From Macrostomum hystrix (taxonomy: Eukaryota; Platyhelminthes; Macrostomidae), in assembly GCA_950097015.1 (NCBI GenBank), contig CATNEN010000007.1, forward strand, positions 12,797,001 to 12,861,000: 64,000 bases of DNA, read 5' to 3'. The translations under genes were made by a program, and so were the position numbers. Below the pieces are notes generated by a model. The model saw only the letters and a program-made list of their open reading frames with translations. It was not told the DNA's origin and searched no databases. This document shows, in pieces, positions 1-12,800 of this stretch (its first letter is position 1; each line of letters starts with the position of its first letter).

Positions 1-192
1 AGTTTACACACTGTCATGGGATCTTGAAGCCGTGCAGCCAGTTTACACACTGTCATGGGATCTTGAAGCCGTGCAGCCAGTTTACAGTTGTTATGGGATC
101 TTGAAGCCGTGCAGCCAGTTTACAGTTGTTATGGGATCTTGAAGCTGTGCAGCCAGTTTACAGTTGTTATGGGATCTTGAAGCTGTGCAGCC
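1..192. repeat. 39/38-bp minisatellite, 5 copies
   Basis: Five consecutive copies (39, 39, 38, 38, 38 bp) of a unit reading AGTTTACAGTTGTTATGGGA followed by a TCTTGAAGC...GCAGCC tail. The array sits in the intron just upstream of the first visible EF-hand exon and may continue beyond the left edge. Confidence 0.95.
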
Positions 193-247
193 TGGGTAAG
201 GTGTTGGCTGCAGGTGCAATCTGATTTTCTCCTGTCTGAACCCACAG

Positions 248-2005
248 AAAAGTGCCGGTCCGTGTTCCAGCTGTTTGACCGCAGCTCCGGCTTCATGCTG
301 ACCAAGGACTTGGGCTCGGCACTGCGGGCTCTGGGCCAGATTCCCAGCGACCAGGAGGTTGACATGATGGCTTCCAAGCTTGAGCAGGATGACATTTATG
401 ACAAAGGTAAGGCCGCATGATAATTTAGCCTTGAGCACTTTACTCTTGAGCACAGCCTCCGTGCCCGCTAACCAGGCCACACCAAGGTCTCCTTCGATGA
501 GTTCTATCGGGTCGTTCAGGAGAACAGCGAGAGAAAAGACGACATCAGGGAGATGGTGCTGGACTCTTTCAAGGTAGGGTTGGGCGGTGATGCTCGCTGG
601 GGACTCTCTTTGCTTTTAGAGGCTTTAAAGGCTTTCTGCTCTGCGCATGCATTAGTAATGCTGTGTGCATGTATCACTGCTGTGTGCAAGCATTAGTAAT
701 GCTGTGTGCATGTATCAGTGTTGTGTGCATGTATCAGTGTTGTGTGCAAGTATCGGTGTTATGTGCATGTATCAGACTGCTGTGTGCATGTATAAGTGTT
801 GTGTGCATGTATCAGTGTTGTGTGCATGTATAAGTGCTGTGTGCATGTATAAGTGCTGTGTGCATGCATAAGTGCTGTGTGCATGTATAAGTGTTGTGTG
901 CATGCTTAAGAGCTGTGTGCATGCATAAGTGCTGTGTGCATGTATAAGTGTTGTGTGCATGCTTAAGAGCTGTGTGCATGCATAAGTGCTGTGTGCATGT
1001 ATAAGTGTTGTGTGCATGCTTAAGAGCTGTGTGCATGCATAAGAGCTGTGTGCATGCATAAGTGCTGTGTGCATGCATAAGTGCTGTGTGCATGCATAAG
1101 TGCTGTGTGCATGTATAAGTGCTGTGTGCATGCAAAAGTGCTGTGTGCATGCATAAGTGCTGTGTGCATGCATAAGTGCTGTGTGCATGCATAAGTGCTG
1201 TGTGCATGTATAAGTGCTGTGTGCATGTATAAGTGCTGTGTGCATGCATAAGTGCTGTGTGCATGTATAAGTGCTGTGTGCATGTATAAGTGCTGTGTGC
1301 ATGCATAAGTGCTGTGTGCATGCATAAGTGCTGTGTGCATGTATAAGTGCTGTGTGCATGCATAAGTGCTGTGTGCATGTATAAGTGCTGTGTGCATGTA
1401 TAAGTGCTGTGTGCATGCATCAGACTGCTGTATATCGCTACTATGTTCGAGTGGGGACAGTAGACATTTCCGCAATTTCTAAGTGAAAAGTGAAGTATTT
1501 TTGCAAATGCAGCATAAAACACGTTCGTTGCCATAGCAACCATCGGCTGCATCATTAGTCTAAGACACAGGAAGGCAGCAAGCACAATGCTTCACCTCAT
1601 GCAATAATTTGCTCGTATGCCCTGCCCTCATTCCCAGTGCCTGGATCCCCAGGCCAGCGGCCAGGTGGACGCCGCCCGACTGCAGTCGCTGCTCACCGGC
1701 ATGGGGGAGCCGCTGAGTCAGGCCGAGGCGAAGGAGCTGCTGCAGGAGGCGGGGCTGAGCAAGGACGGCAGAGTCGATTACGCCAGTGAGTACACCAGTG
1801 GGCGGGTCTCGGGTCAGTGAGGCAGTTCAAGAATTTCCTGAATGCTTTGACGATGAGGGTTGCGAATCGCTCCGCTTCAGGGTTCGTGGAGCAGCTGCTG
1901 CAGTTCGAGGCGGCTGCGGCGGGAGGCCGGGAAGCCACTGCGGCCGCCGTGACAGAGGAGCGAAAGGAGAACAAGAAGAAGAAGAAGAAGAAGAAGAAGG
2001 GCTGA
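248..2005 (+). CDS. EF-hand protein, C-terminal four exons (DRC8/EFCAB2-like)
   Basis: Four exons join in frame: 248-406, 476-573, 1638-1785 and 1881-2005, with acceptors ...CAG at 247, 475, 1637 and 1880 and GT donors after 406, 573 and 1785. The 5' end lies outside the window. The joined protein starts EKCRSVFQLFDRSSGF and shows calmodulin-like EF-hand helices. The loops are degenerate: the pair FDRSSGFMLTKDLG and DKGHTKVSFDEF, then LDPQASGQVDAARL and LSKDGRVDYARF. The second pair is best preserved, but most acidic calcium ligands are missing, so calcium binding is doubtful. The layout resembles the axonemal regulator DRC8/EFCAB2 more than calmodulin, but other EF-hand families are possible. 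The tail is lysine-rich (nine K before GlyStop). Intron 2 is filled by a 19-bp minisatellite. Confidence 0.85.
659..1420. repeat. 19-bp minisatellite inside EF-hand intron
   Basis: About 40 copies of GTGCTGTGTGCATGCATAA with GTATAA/GCTTAA variants. It lies wholly within the 1,064-bp intron 574-1637. Open reading frames across it on the minus strand are low-complexity by-products of the unit. Confidence 0.95.
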
Positions 2006-2080
2006 CATGCGCGAGCTCACCTGGACTCAGAGAACGGACTCAGACTGCAGGTGGAATATTCGCTGCATATTGCATGATTG

Positions 2081-2632
2081 CAGCTACTTACAGTAGCAGC
2101 ACCAGAATAAACCAAAATACAATGCAGCTACTTACAGTAGCACCAGAATAAACCAAAATACAATGCAGCTGCTTACAGTAGCAGCACCAGAATAAACCAA
2201 AATACAATGCAGCTACTTACAGTAGCAGCACCAGAATAAACCAAAATACAATGCAGCTACTTACAGTAGCACCAGAATAAACCAAAATACAATGCAGCTA
2301 CTTACAGTAGCAGCACCAGAATAAACCAAAATACAATGCAGCTACTTACAGTAGCACCAGAATAAACCAAAATACAATGCAGCTGCTTACAGTAGCAGCA
2401 CCAGAATAAACCAAAATACAATGCAGCTACTTACAGTAGCACCAGAATAAACCAAAATACAATGCAGCTACTTACAGTAGCACCAGAATAAACCAAAATA
2501 CAATGCAGCTACTTACAGTAGCACCAGAATAAACCAAAATACAATGCAGCTACTTACAGTAGCACCAGAATAAACCAAAATACAATGCAGCTACTTACAG
2601 TAGCACCAGAATAAACCAAAATACAATGCAGC
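2081..2632 (+). repeat. 41/44-bp minisatellite with a poly(A) signal in every unit
   Basis: Thirteen units of 41 bp (44 bp when an extra AGC is present) with the core TTACAGTAGCACCAGAATAA. Each carries one canonical AATAAA on the + strand. The array begins about 75 bp after the EF-hand stop codon, so it lies in that gene's 3' untranslated or flanking region and offers 13 alternative poly(A) signals. Confidence 0.93.
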
Positions 2633-2798
2633 GATTGACCAACTATTTGCACCATTTACAGCTGGGTCAGTCCCAATCACAATTACTTAAGTTACTAGCA
2701 GCGACTTGTAGAATATTCGCTGGATTTTATAGCCTTCTGTCATTATTGCGAAGGTAATTCCGGTCGAGAGCTAAGACAGGTAAAGATCACGGGTGGGG

Positions 2799-2926
2799 TA
2801 TTTCAAATGCCCATTGACTACTTCAAATGCCCATTGCCTACTTCAAATGCCCATTGCCTACTTCAAATGCCCATTGCCTACTTCAAATGCCCATTGCCTT
2901 ATTTCAAATGCCCATTGCCTACTTCA
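2799..2926. repeat. 20-bp minisatellite
   Basis: About six copies of TTCAAATGCCCATTGCCTAC. The rest of 2633-3152 is unique and AT-rich, with no gene seen. Confidence 0.9.
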
Positions 2927-3152
2927 AGATAGCTCCCAAAACGATTTTCATGAAAGTCCAAAATATTGATCAAAAGTTTTCGCCCATTATGAACTAATTT
3001 TTAAAGCCACGCATCGTCAAGACATTCAACGATTTTGTTGAAGAGCCTGGAAACTTACATTTCTCTGAATAACCGTCATTGGCGAATTCATATTAGTTCA
3101 ATAATATAATGGTTAACTATATGATCAGCAATAATTGCCGACATGGTTGCAT

Positions 3153-3948
3153 GCAGGCAAATGCATCAACTCCACAGCTCAATGACTGCTGTATTTAACA
3201 GTTTGAATCTGAAAGCCACAACTGAATGACGCAGGCAAATGCAACAACTCCACAGCTCAATGACTGCTGTATTTAACAGTTTGAATCTGAAAGCCACAAC
3301 TGAATGACGCAGGCAAATGCAACAACTCCACAGCTCAATGACTGCTGTATTTAACAGTTTGAATCTGAAAGCCACAACTGAATGACGCAGGCAAATGCAA
3401 CAACTCCACAGCTCAATGACTGCTGTATTTAACAGTTTGAATCTGAAAGCCACAACTGAATGACGCAGGCAAATGCATCAACTCCACAGCTCAATGACTG
3501 CTGTATTTAACAGTTTGAATCTGAAAGCCACAACTGAATGACGCAGGCAAATGCAACAACTCCACAGCTCAATGACTGCTGTATTTAACAGTTTGAATCT
3601 GAAAGCCACAACTGAATGACGCAGGCAAATGCATCAACTCCACAGCTCAATGACTGCTGTATTTAACAGTTTGAATCTGAAAGCCACAACTGAATGACGC
3701 AGGCAAATGCAACAACTCCACAGCTCAATGACTGCTGTATTTAACAGTTTGAATCTGAAAGCCACAACTGAATGACGCAGGCAAATGCATCAACTCCACA
3801 GCTCAATGACTGCTGTATTTAACAGTTTGAATCTGAAAGCCACAACTGAATGACGCAGGCAAATGCATCAACTCCACAGCTCAATGACTGCTGTATTTAA
3901 CAGTTTGAATCTGAAAGCCACAACTGAATGACGCAGGCAAATGCATCG
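3153..3948. repeat. 78-bp satellite-like array, about 10 copies
   Basis: About ten nearly identical 78-bp units containing CTCAATGACTGCTGTATTTA. The variants differ mainly at one position (GCAACAAC or GCATCAAC). The period is a multiple of three and parts are open on the minus strand (3166-3453), but the remaining units are not open from a start and no domain is visible. Confidence 0.93.
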
Positions 3949-4151
3949 AGACGAAGCAGGCCGGCATTGGGCTGGCTGAGCTTAAATTAGAGACTTGACA
4001 GGAAAAATGAAAATAGCGAGTTATATCGAGTAGCATGAAAAAAAGCATAGGGAAATGTAACGCAGATGTGAGAGGATCCAGTTTGTTTACTATTACATAA
4101 GCGGCATTGGTGCACTGACCGCATGTACGGGTGATTCACACGGCATCGGAC

Positions 4152-4157
4152 TTTATT
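4152..4157 (-). terminator. Poly(A) signal of SUPT3H
   Basis: AATAAA on the minus strand, one base after the SUPT3H stop codon (4159-4161), implying a very short 3' UTR. Confidence 0.7.
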
Positions 4158-4158
4158 G

Positions 4159-5279
4159 TCACCTGCCACCGGCGCGCAGCTGCATGGCTTCGCGCAGCTC
4201 GGCGACAGAGGCGCAGATCTCCGCCTCCAGCTGCAGCGCCTCGGCCGGCCAGGTCTCGGCCCGGCGCCGCTTGACAGCGTCCAGCAGCTCCGCCACGGCC
4301 TGGTGCGCCAGGTGGCCGAGCAGGCGGCACGAGTCCGAGCTCAGCCGGTGGCCGGCTGGGCCCAGCCAGGAGCGGAAGCGGCGCAGCTCCATGCAGCCGA
4401 CGCGGCCAGCGCCCCGGCCGACCAGGCAGCAGCGGCGGCTGCGGGAGAACCGCTCGTAGTCGGCGGCGCTCAGCCGCTCCGAGCACCGGCTCAGCCGCTG
4501 CAGCCGCTGCTGCCGCTCCGCCTGTAGCTGGAGCAGTGCCTCCGCTGCGTCAGCCGCAGCCGCCACCAGAAAGGGCGGCAGGGCCTCCTGCCTGCGGACA
4601 CATTTGGTTTGCCAGCCGAGTCAGCTTTGCTAAATCAATGAGCTTCTAAGTTTACCTAATTACGAATATGTACTCACTGCCTACTGAAAGTAGAGCGGTG
4701 CGCACTTCCCTAAACGAATTCTGTAAAAAGTTAACTGTAAATTGCATTGAAGATGAAGATTAGTCAGCACTGATACCAGAATGGTGTGAACCGCCACTCG
4801 CCCAATGCGAGCTAGCAGACAGACAGCTCGGAGCTCCCAGTCCCTCACCTGCCATCGGCGACGACTTCGGCCAGCTGTTCCGTCGACTCAACAGCCTCCT
4901 CGGTGTCGCCATCTTCGCAATCGCCCCCGACGTCACCGTCGCCGCCACCGCTGCCAACCGCGCGGGTCTCGGCCAGCAGGCGATGGTACAGAACGCAGTG
5001 GGCTAGGGCCCGCCGGTTGGAGCGCAGGGCCGCCACTAGAGCGGCCGGCGACACCTCCGCCTTCTCGGTGGCGGTGGCGCGCTTCTCCTCGACGGCGGCG
5101 GCAGCGGCCCACCGTGAGAGCCGCAGCCGGAGGTAGTCCTCTACCAGGCGGAGGCTGTCGCTGCTCGGCTCGGGAAAGTCACCCAAGCCATACATGATCT
5201 GGCTGAGCTGCTCAGTGTACAAGTACTGCTGCTGCTGCTGCTGCTGTTCTGTTGGTGAAGATTCTAAATAAAAATTCAT
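4159..5279 (-). CDS. SUPT3H: SPT3 homologue, SAGA histone-fold subunit
   Basis: Two exons on the minus strand, 5279-4849 and 4591-4159, join at GCAG|GTGAGG and TCCGCAG|GCAGG in phase 2 to give about 287 aa. Residues about 19-115 form the first SPT3 histone fold, with the recognisable EQLSQIMYGLGDFPEP and SLRLVEDYL motifs. Residues about 185-253 match the second half of SPT3: DYERFSRSRR, LRRFRSWLG and SCRLLGHLAHQAVAELLDAV. SPT3 pairs its two histone folds inside SAGA and helps deliver TBP to promoters. The start was placed at the ATG at 5277-5279 because the fold begins close to the N terminus in this family. The reading frame stays open upstream, and an acceptor-like TTTATTTAG just inside the ORF leaves the 5' end uncertain. 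A seven-glutamine run precedes the fold. Several alanine-rich stretches are longer than usual. Confidence 0.85.
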
Positions 5280-5471
5280 ACAAGGCGGGAGTTTCTCGGT
5301 GGAAGGCAATAAGAGAGGAAGAGAGAATAAATTGTAGAACGGCAGCGGAGCAGCGGAGGAGAGCGGATATGGGGAGAGAGGGAATTGTCTCATTCAGAGG
5401 TACAGTAGATGCTGTCAAAGATTTGTTGAAAGTTGGGAGCCGAAAGAGCGGAAGAGATAAAGGGCGGAACA

Positions 5472-5640
5472 TCAGGTGAGGTGAAGTAGGTGAAGAGCGG
5501 AGGAGGTGAAGAGCGGAGGAGGTGAATAGCGGAGGAGGTGAAGAGCGGAGGAGGTGAAGAGCGGAGGAGGTGAAGAGCGGAGGAGGTGAAGAGCGGAGGA
5601 GGTGAAGAGCGGAGGAGGTGAAGAGAGGAAGAGCGGAGGT
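5472..5640. repeat. 16-bp minisatellite
   Basis: About ten copies of GGAGGTGAAGAGCGGA, purine-rich on the + strand, lying upstream of SUPT3H. Confidence 0.9.
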
Positions 5641-8600
5641 GAAGAGGCTTTAATGAATCCAAGAGACACGAAGCAGTTTAGTGGACCCATCGAGTTCTGT
5701 TCTGCTAGTTTAATTAAGATAAATCTGGACCGAGACGAAGCTAAACAGCAAACGAACCATCAGCGGAGAACGGAGATGGAAGTAGAGCGATAGGCAATTG
5801 TGCGCAAGCGCAGATCAGTGGGTGTTACACACACGCACACAGCGCCATCTTTTCACTGGGCATAAATTCGGATCGCATAGCGAAGCACAGCCAGCAGATG
5901 GATTTGCGCTGCGGGACAATCGCCGCTCGCATCTGCCCCCTCCCCAACAGGCGCAGTGGCTGAGCTGGAGTGTAAACAGAGGCTGCAAAGGCGCAAATGT
6001 CTTGTGTGAGGGTGCAGCCGCATCGCCTGCTGCGGAGTTTTCCAGCCCGCCACGGCTTGCACAGATTTTTCAGAAACTGCCGCAGCTCTGCTAATTTGCT
6101 GTCTTACAACACTCTTAGCAGCCGGCGAATACGGCTAGCAGGTATTCGGCTAAGATGAGTAGCCGAGGCAACAGGGGCACCCAGCAACAGCTCAGCTGAG
6201 ACAGCTCAGCGATTGCGGGCATTTGGCAGAGCGAGCCTTTTGGACAATTATTGGAGATAAGCATGCCAAGGGAGTCCGTCTCTGACTTGTGAGAAGCAGA
6301 GGTTGTGCTGGTATACTCGTAATGAGACAGATTTAAAAACAACTCAAGGAATTGGAATCGAGCGCCAGTCGTCGACAAGGGCAGAACGGAGGCTTGCAAG
6401 AAGTAGAAGCGGTAGAGGACCCGAGTTTCTGCAGCACTTCCAGTCGGCCAGGCCGCAGTGGTGGGAAGCAGAGAGGCTCCAGAGCGCGGCGATCGAGATC
6501 GAGGGGCTCTCGAAGCGGCGGACCAATTTGCACAGGCTCAAGCAGCCGCCATCAGCGTCAATATCTCAGGCCGGGCCGCGAATCCCCGCCCAAATCCCGC
6601 ACAATCGCTGATCGATCAACTGATTTTCTGACTGCAAAAACGGAGAAGGCTGGAAAAACACGCCGGGATGCGGCTCGATGCCCCGCAGCCCGGGGATCGG
6701 AGAGGCCGGGGCGAGTAGCCGGAGCGGGCAGGAGGCCGGGGAGAAATAAAAATGGCCGGCAGCAGTTAATAATTCACGCCTGGCAAGAGGAGGGCCGGCC
6801 GGAGTCCAAGTCTTCCGCAGCCGGTGGAGTCGCGGCGACTGTCAAAGATAGCCCGGCCGCTGAAGTCGCGGTGCTTGGCCCAAGACGAGTTTGGCTCGAA
6901 GCCAGTGGCGGGGCAGGCAGCCATTCCAGGGGCAGCTGGGGTTGGCTGCAGGCCAGCTGTGCGGAGGCCCAGGGCAGGCGGGCCGAAGTGCGTACGCTGT
7001 TTTACGATAACTCGGCCCGAGAGAGGCTGGGGCTGCGCCTGAGACTGGCAGGAGCAGCCAGCGGGAGAGGGGCGGAGCGGGGTGTGGCGGACCGGATGCT
7101 TGCGACCGGTATAAAGCGGACTGCTCAGCGGTGCCATGTACGCAGAGCTGGGATCGGCCAGGCCTGGAACTGGCGGCAGGCGGCGTGAGCGTCGAAAGCC
7201 TTCAGGAGCCGAGAGTCCGGACAGGCGGCGGGCAGGAACGGTAAGAGAATGCCGGCAGCTGTGCCCATATGTGGAACTGCATGCATTGCAGTCAGCTGAC
7301 CTTTGCAAATCGAGAACTAGAAATGTAGTCGGACCCAGGCGGAAACAAAGACGCGTCTGGCCCGCCGCCCCATCTGCGCCGTGATTCCCCCGAACTGAAT
7401 GCGTCAGAGGAGGGGAACAAACGGGAAGGCACAGATAGGGGAATTCGGTGCCGGGCCCAGACACCTTCCGCCCAATGGAAGAATGGCAGGCAGGTAATGC
7501 CGCCAGCCCCAGCCCCCGGAATTCAGGGAAGGAAAGGGAAGGGCCGCGCAATGGGATATAAAATGGCGCGGGCCAAAGAAGAAGGCCCGGACGCCAGGGT
7601 CGGAGAGGCAGGGGGACCAGAGCCCGCACCGGAATCGGAGGTGCAGCGGCATTTTAGCTAGCAGGACAGCCGATCCCCGACTCCGCAGAGACCGCTGACT
7701 CCGGGGGACATGCTTCTTTGCATCCACATGCCGCCGCCGTTGCAGCCGCGGGCCATCCGAGGCCCGGACCATGGAATGTAAAGAAGTATGTTCTCTGGCG
7801 GCGCTGAGCAACCCAACCACCCCGATCCCCAATCCCCGCCTCAAGTGCTCAGAGAAGTGTCCAGGGCAGCCCAAAGCTGCGTTTGTCTCAGTTGGTGCAG
7901 CAGTTGTTGCCAAATGCAACAGTGATGAGGGCAGCCACAGTTCGGCCAGTGACGCATGCAGGCCCAGCTCCTTGGCCCAGTGCGGTTTTGAAGCAGAAAA
8001 CAGTTCCCCTTGCCTCCGATCGATATGTCTGACGCACGGGTGGGCAGCGGGGGGAGGCCCGAATAAGCGGAGGCTGGCGGGCGGGGGGGCGGTTGTGGGG
8101 AGGCCGCCACTATCAGTGTGGGGCTTACAGTGCGGCCGATATTTCCCAGCAGACCCTACCCAGCCCGGATCCCAGACCCGGCCTCCCAATCCCCAAAATG
8201 CTGGAGGCTAGGAGGGGAGGAGAGCCCTAAAAAGCGGCCAAAATGCAATTGAACAGGGCAACCACAGGCTGGGGGCCCATCACGCAGCGCCCGCGTGACT
8301 GCAGAGCGCCAGCCAAAGCCACATAAAGCATGCAGGGTGCGTAAACAGTGACACAGCAAGGTGAAGATTGAAATCTGGCCACTCTGAAATTTGCCTATCT
8401 ATTTGGATAACTTCCGAAGCTTAGCAACCCTAGCTTAGCTAGCTAACAGTGCCTTCACTTTCAAAGCTGAAGCGAGTTAAACTATGAAATTAAAGCCGAG
8501 CCAAATTGACCAGCTAGCCAGTGAAGCCATAAGGACAGGAAGCGGGCACCGGCCTGCAGTAGTGCCGATCCCACAAACTGATGGGGACAGCTGCGGCTGC

Positions 8601-8739
8601 GGCCGGGCGAATCCAGCTGGCGGACCCCGGGGTGGCTGGCTGAACACACTACTGACAGTAGGCTGCTGCGAATGCTGCACACAGTGCCTGTTAGGATATT
8701 CCCTAGCTGTAAATGCCGAAACTTTAGAATGATAAAATT
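5641..8739. other. GC-rich unique region, no provable gene
   Basis: Long open frames here (for example 6352-7188 on + and 6766-7629 on -) are Arg/Gly/Ala/Pro-rich, overlap on opposite strands and lack domains, as expected from GC-rich DNA. A YY1-like GCGCCATCTT at about 5843 could serve the SUPT3H promoter (minus strand). Two TATA-like elements (7110 and 7557) and a good splice donor (7241) suggest 5' gene ends, but no downstream coding exon was recognised before the satellite. Confidence 0.5.
7110..7241 (+). promoter_or_regulatory. Candidate TATA promoter and first exon
   Basis: TATAAAG at 7110-7116 is followed about 30 bp later by the ATG at 7136 and, at 7241, by a strong donor, GGAACG|GTAAGA. 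This spacing fits a short first exon of roughly 7140-7240. A second TATAAAA lies at 7557-7563. No downstream exon was found, so the assignment is tentative. Confidence 0.25.
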
Positions 8740-9840
8740 AACATCCTCAAACTCTCATATCCTTAATTCTCCTAAGTTGTAATACTTTCAATTCTCATAC
8801 CCCCAATCCTCACATCTTCAATTCTCGCATCCTCAATTCTCATATCCTCAATTCTCGCATCCTCAACCCTCACATCCTCAATTCTAATCTCCTCAATCCT
8901 CACATCTTCAATTCCTGCATCCTCAATTCTCATCTCCTCAATCCTCACATCTTCAATTCTCGCATCCTCAATTCTCATATCCTCAGCCCTCACATCCTCA
9001 ATCCTCACATCTTCAATTCCCGCATCCTCAATTCTCATCTCCTCAATTCTCACATCTTCAATTCTCGCATCCTCAATTCTCATCTCCTCAATTCTCACAT
9101 CCTCAATCCTCACATCCTCAATTCTCACATCCTCAATTCTCGCATCCTCAATTCTCACATCCTCAATTCTCACGTCTTCAATTCTCGCATCCTCAATTCT
9201 CACATCCTCAATTCTCACATCCTCAATTCTCGCATCCTCAATTCTCACATCCTCAATTCTCACGTCTTCAATTCTCGCATCTTCAATTCTCGCATCCTCA
9301 ATTCTCATCTCCTCAATCCTCAGATCTTCAATTCTCGCATCCTCAATTCTCGCATCCTCAATTATCACATCCTCAATTCTCATCTCCTCAATCCTCACAT
9401 CTTCAATTCCTGCATCCTCAATTCTCATTTCCTCAATCCTCACATCTTCAATTCTCGCATCCTCAATTCTCATATCCTCAGCACTCACATCCTCAATCCT
9501 CACATCTTCAATTCCCGCATCCTCAATTCTCATCTCCTCAATTCTCACATCTTCAATTCTCATATCCTCAATTCTCATATCCTCAATTCTCACATCCTCA
9601 ATCCTCACAGCCTCAATTCTCATCTCCTCAATCCTCGCATCCTCAATTCTCGCATCTTCAATTCTCGCATCTTCAATTCTCGCATCCTCAATTCTCGCAT
9701 CCTCAATTCTCGCATCCTCAATTCTCGCATCTTCAATTCTCGCATCCTCAATTCTCGCATCCTCAATTCTCGCATCCTCAATTCTCGCATCCTCAATTCT
9801 CGCATCCTCAATTCTCACATCCTCAATTCTCACATCCTCA

Positions 9841-12800
9841 ATTCTCATATCCTCAATTCTCACATCCTCAATTCTCACATCTTCAATTCTCATATCCTCA
9901 ATTCTCATATCCTCAATTCTCACATCCTCAATCCTCACAGCCTCAATTCTCATCTCCTCAATCCTCGCATCCTCAATTCTCGCATCTTCAATTCTCGCAT
10001 CTTCAATTCTCGCATCCTCAATTCTCGCATCCTCAATTCTCGCATCCTCAATTCTCGCATCTTCAATTCTCGCATCCTCAATTCTCGCATCCTCAATTCT
10101 CGCATCCTCAATTCTCGCATCCTCAATTCTCGCATCCTCAATTCTCGCATCCTCAATTCTCGCATCCTCAATTCTCACATCCTCAATTCTCGCATCTTCA
10201 ATTCTCGCATCCTCAATTCTCGCATCCTCAATTCTCGCATCCTCAATTCTCGCATCTTCAATTCTCGCATCTTTAATTCTCATCTCCTCAATTCTCGCAT
10301 CTTCAATTATCACATCCTCAATTCTCATCTCCTCAATTCTCGCATCCTCAATTATCACATCCTCAATTCTCATCTCCTCAATCCTCGCATCCTCAATTCT
10401 CGCATCTTCAATTCTCGCATCTTCAATTCTCGCATCCTCAATTCTCGCATCCTCAATTCTCGCATCCTCAATTCTCGCATCCTCAATTCTCGCATCTTCA
10501 ATTCTCGCATCTTCAATTCTCGCATCCTCAATTCTCGCATCCTCAATTCTCGCATCCTCAATTCTCGCATCCTCAATTCTCGCATCTTCAATTCTCGCAT
10601 CCTCAATTCTCGCATCCTCAATTCTCGCATCCTCAATTCTCGCATCTTCAATTCTCGCATCTTCAATTCTCATCTCCTCAATTCTCGCATCTTCAATTAT
10701 CACATCCTCAATTCTCATCTCCTCAATTCTCGCATCCTCAATTATCACATCCTCAATTCTCATCTCCTCAATCCTCGCATCCTCAATTCTCGCATCTTCA
10801 ATTCTCGCATCTTCAATTCTCGCATCCTCAATTCTCGCATCCTCAATTCTCGCATCCTCAATTCTCGCATCCTCAATTCTCGCATCCTCAATTCTCGCAT
10901 CCTCAATTCTCGCATCCTCAATTCTCGCATCCTCAATTCTCGCATCTTCAATTCTCGCATCCTCAATTCTCGCATCCTCAATTCTCGCATCCTCAATTCT
11001 CGCATCCTCAATTCTCGCATCTTCAATTCTCGCATCTTCAATTCTCATCTCCTCAATTCTCGCATCCTCAATTATCACATCCTCAATTCTCATATCCTAA
11101 ATTCTCATATCCTCAATTCTCGCATCCTCAACCCTCACATCCTCAATTCTCATATCCTAAATTCTCATATCCTCAATTCTCATCTCCTCAATCCTCGCAT
11201 CCTCAATTCTCGCATCTTCAATTCTCGCATCCTCAATTCTCGCATCTTCAATTATCACATCCTCAATTCTCATCTCCTCAATTCTCGCATCCTCAATTAT
11301 CACATCCTCAATTCTCATATCCTAAATTCTCATATCCTCAATTCTCGCATCCTCAATTATCACATCCTCAATTATCACATCCTCAATTCTCACATCCTCA
11401 ATTCTCATCTCCTCAATCCTCGCATCCTCAATTCTCGCATCTTCAATTCTCGCATCCTCAATTCTCGCATCTTCAATTCTCACATCCTCAATTCTCATCT
11501 CCTCAATTCTCATCTCCTCAATTCTCGCATCTTCAATTCTCACATCCTCAATTCTCGCATCCTCAATTCTCACATCCTCAATTCTCACATCCTCAATTCT
11601 CGCATCCTCAATTATCACATCCTCAATTCTCATATCCTAAATTCTCATATCCTCAATTCTCATATCCTCAACCCTCACATCCTCAATTCTCATCTCCTCA
11701 ATCCTCGCATCCTCAATTCTCGCATCTTCAATTCTCGCATCCTCAATTCTCGCATCTTCAATTCTCGCATCCTCAATTATTACATCCTCAATCCTAACAT
11801 CCTCAATTCACATATCCTCAATTCTCATATCCTCAATCCTCACATCCTCAATTCTCACATCCTCAATTCTCGCATCCTCAATTCTCGCATCTTCAATTCT
11901 CACATCCTCAATCCTCACATCCTCAATTCTCATATCCTAAATTCTCATATCCTCAATTCTCACATCCTCAATTCTCACATCCTCAATTCTCACATCCTCA
12001 ATTCTCGCATCCTCAATTCTCGCATCTTCAATTCTCGCATCCTCAATTCTCGCATCTTCAATTCTCGCATCCTCAATTCTCATCTCCTCAATTCTCACAT
12101 CTTCAATTCTCGCATCCTCAATTATCACATCCTCAATTCTCATATCCTAAATTCTCATATCCTCAATTCTCATATCCTCAACCCTCACATCCTCAATTCT
12201 CATCTCCTCAATTCTCGCATCCTCAATTCTCGCATCTTCAATTCTCGCATCCTCAATTATTACATCCTCAATCCTAACATCCTCAATTCACATATCCTCA
12301 ATTCTCATATCCTCAATCCTCACATCCTCAATTCTCGCATCCTCAATTCTCGCATCTTCAATTCTCGCATCCTCAATTATTACATCCTCAATCCTAACAT
12401 CCTCAATTCACATATCCTCAATTCTCATATCCTCAATTCTCACATCCTCAATTCTCACATCTTCAATTCTCATATCCTCAATTCTCATATCCTCAATTCT
12501 CACATCCTCAATCCTCACAGCCTCAATTCTCATCTCCTCAATCCTCGCATCCTCAATTCTCGCATCTTCAATTCTCGCATCTTCAATTCTCGCATCCTCA
12601 ATTCTCGCATCCTCAATTCTCGCATCCTCAATTCTCGCATCTTCAATTCTCGCATCCTCAATTCTCGCATCCTCAATTCTCGCATCCTCAATTCTCGCAT
12701 CCTCAATTCTCGCATCCTCAATTCTCGCATCCTCAATTCTCGCATCCTCAATTCTCACATCCTCAATTCTCGCATCTTCAATTCTCGCATCCTCAATTCT

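Noticed and set aside
6352-7629. 278-aa (+) and 287-aa (-) ORFs
   Set aside because: Overlapping antisense frames of Arg/Gly/Ser composition in GC-rich DNA, without domains or start support.
8772-11093. 773-codon minus-strand ORF of Arg-Ile-Glu-Asp repeats as a protein gene
   Set aside because: It is a by-product of a stop-free 15-bp unit. The same array is also open on the other strand and carries 24 copied nonsense changes further in. No unique N- or C-terminal domain is visible.
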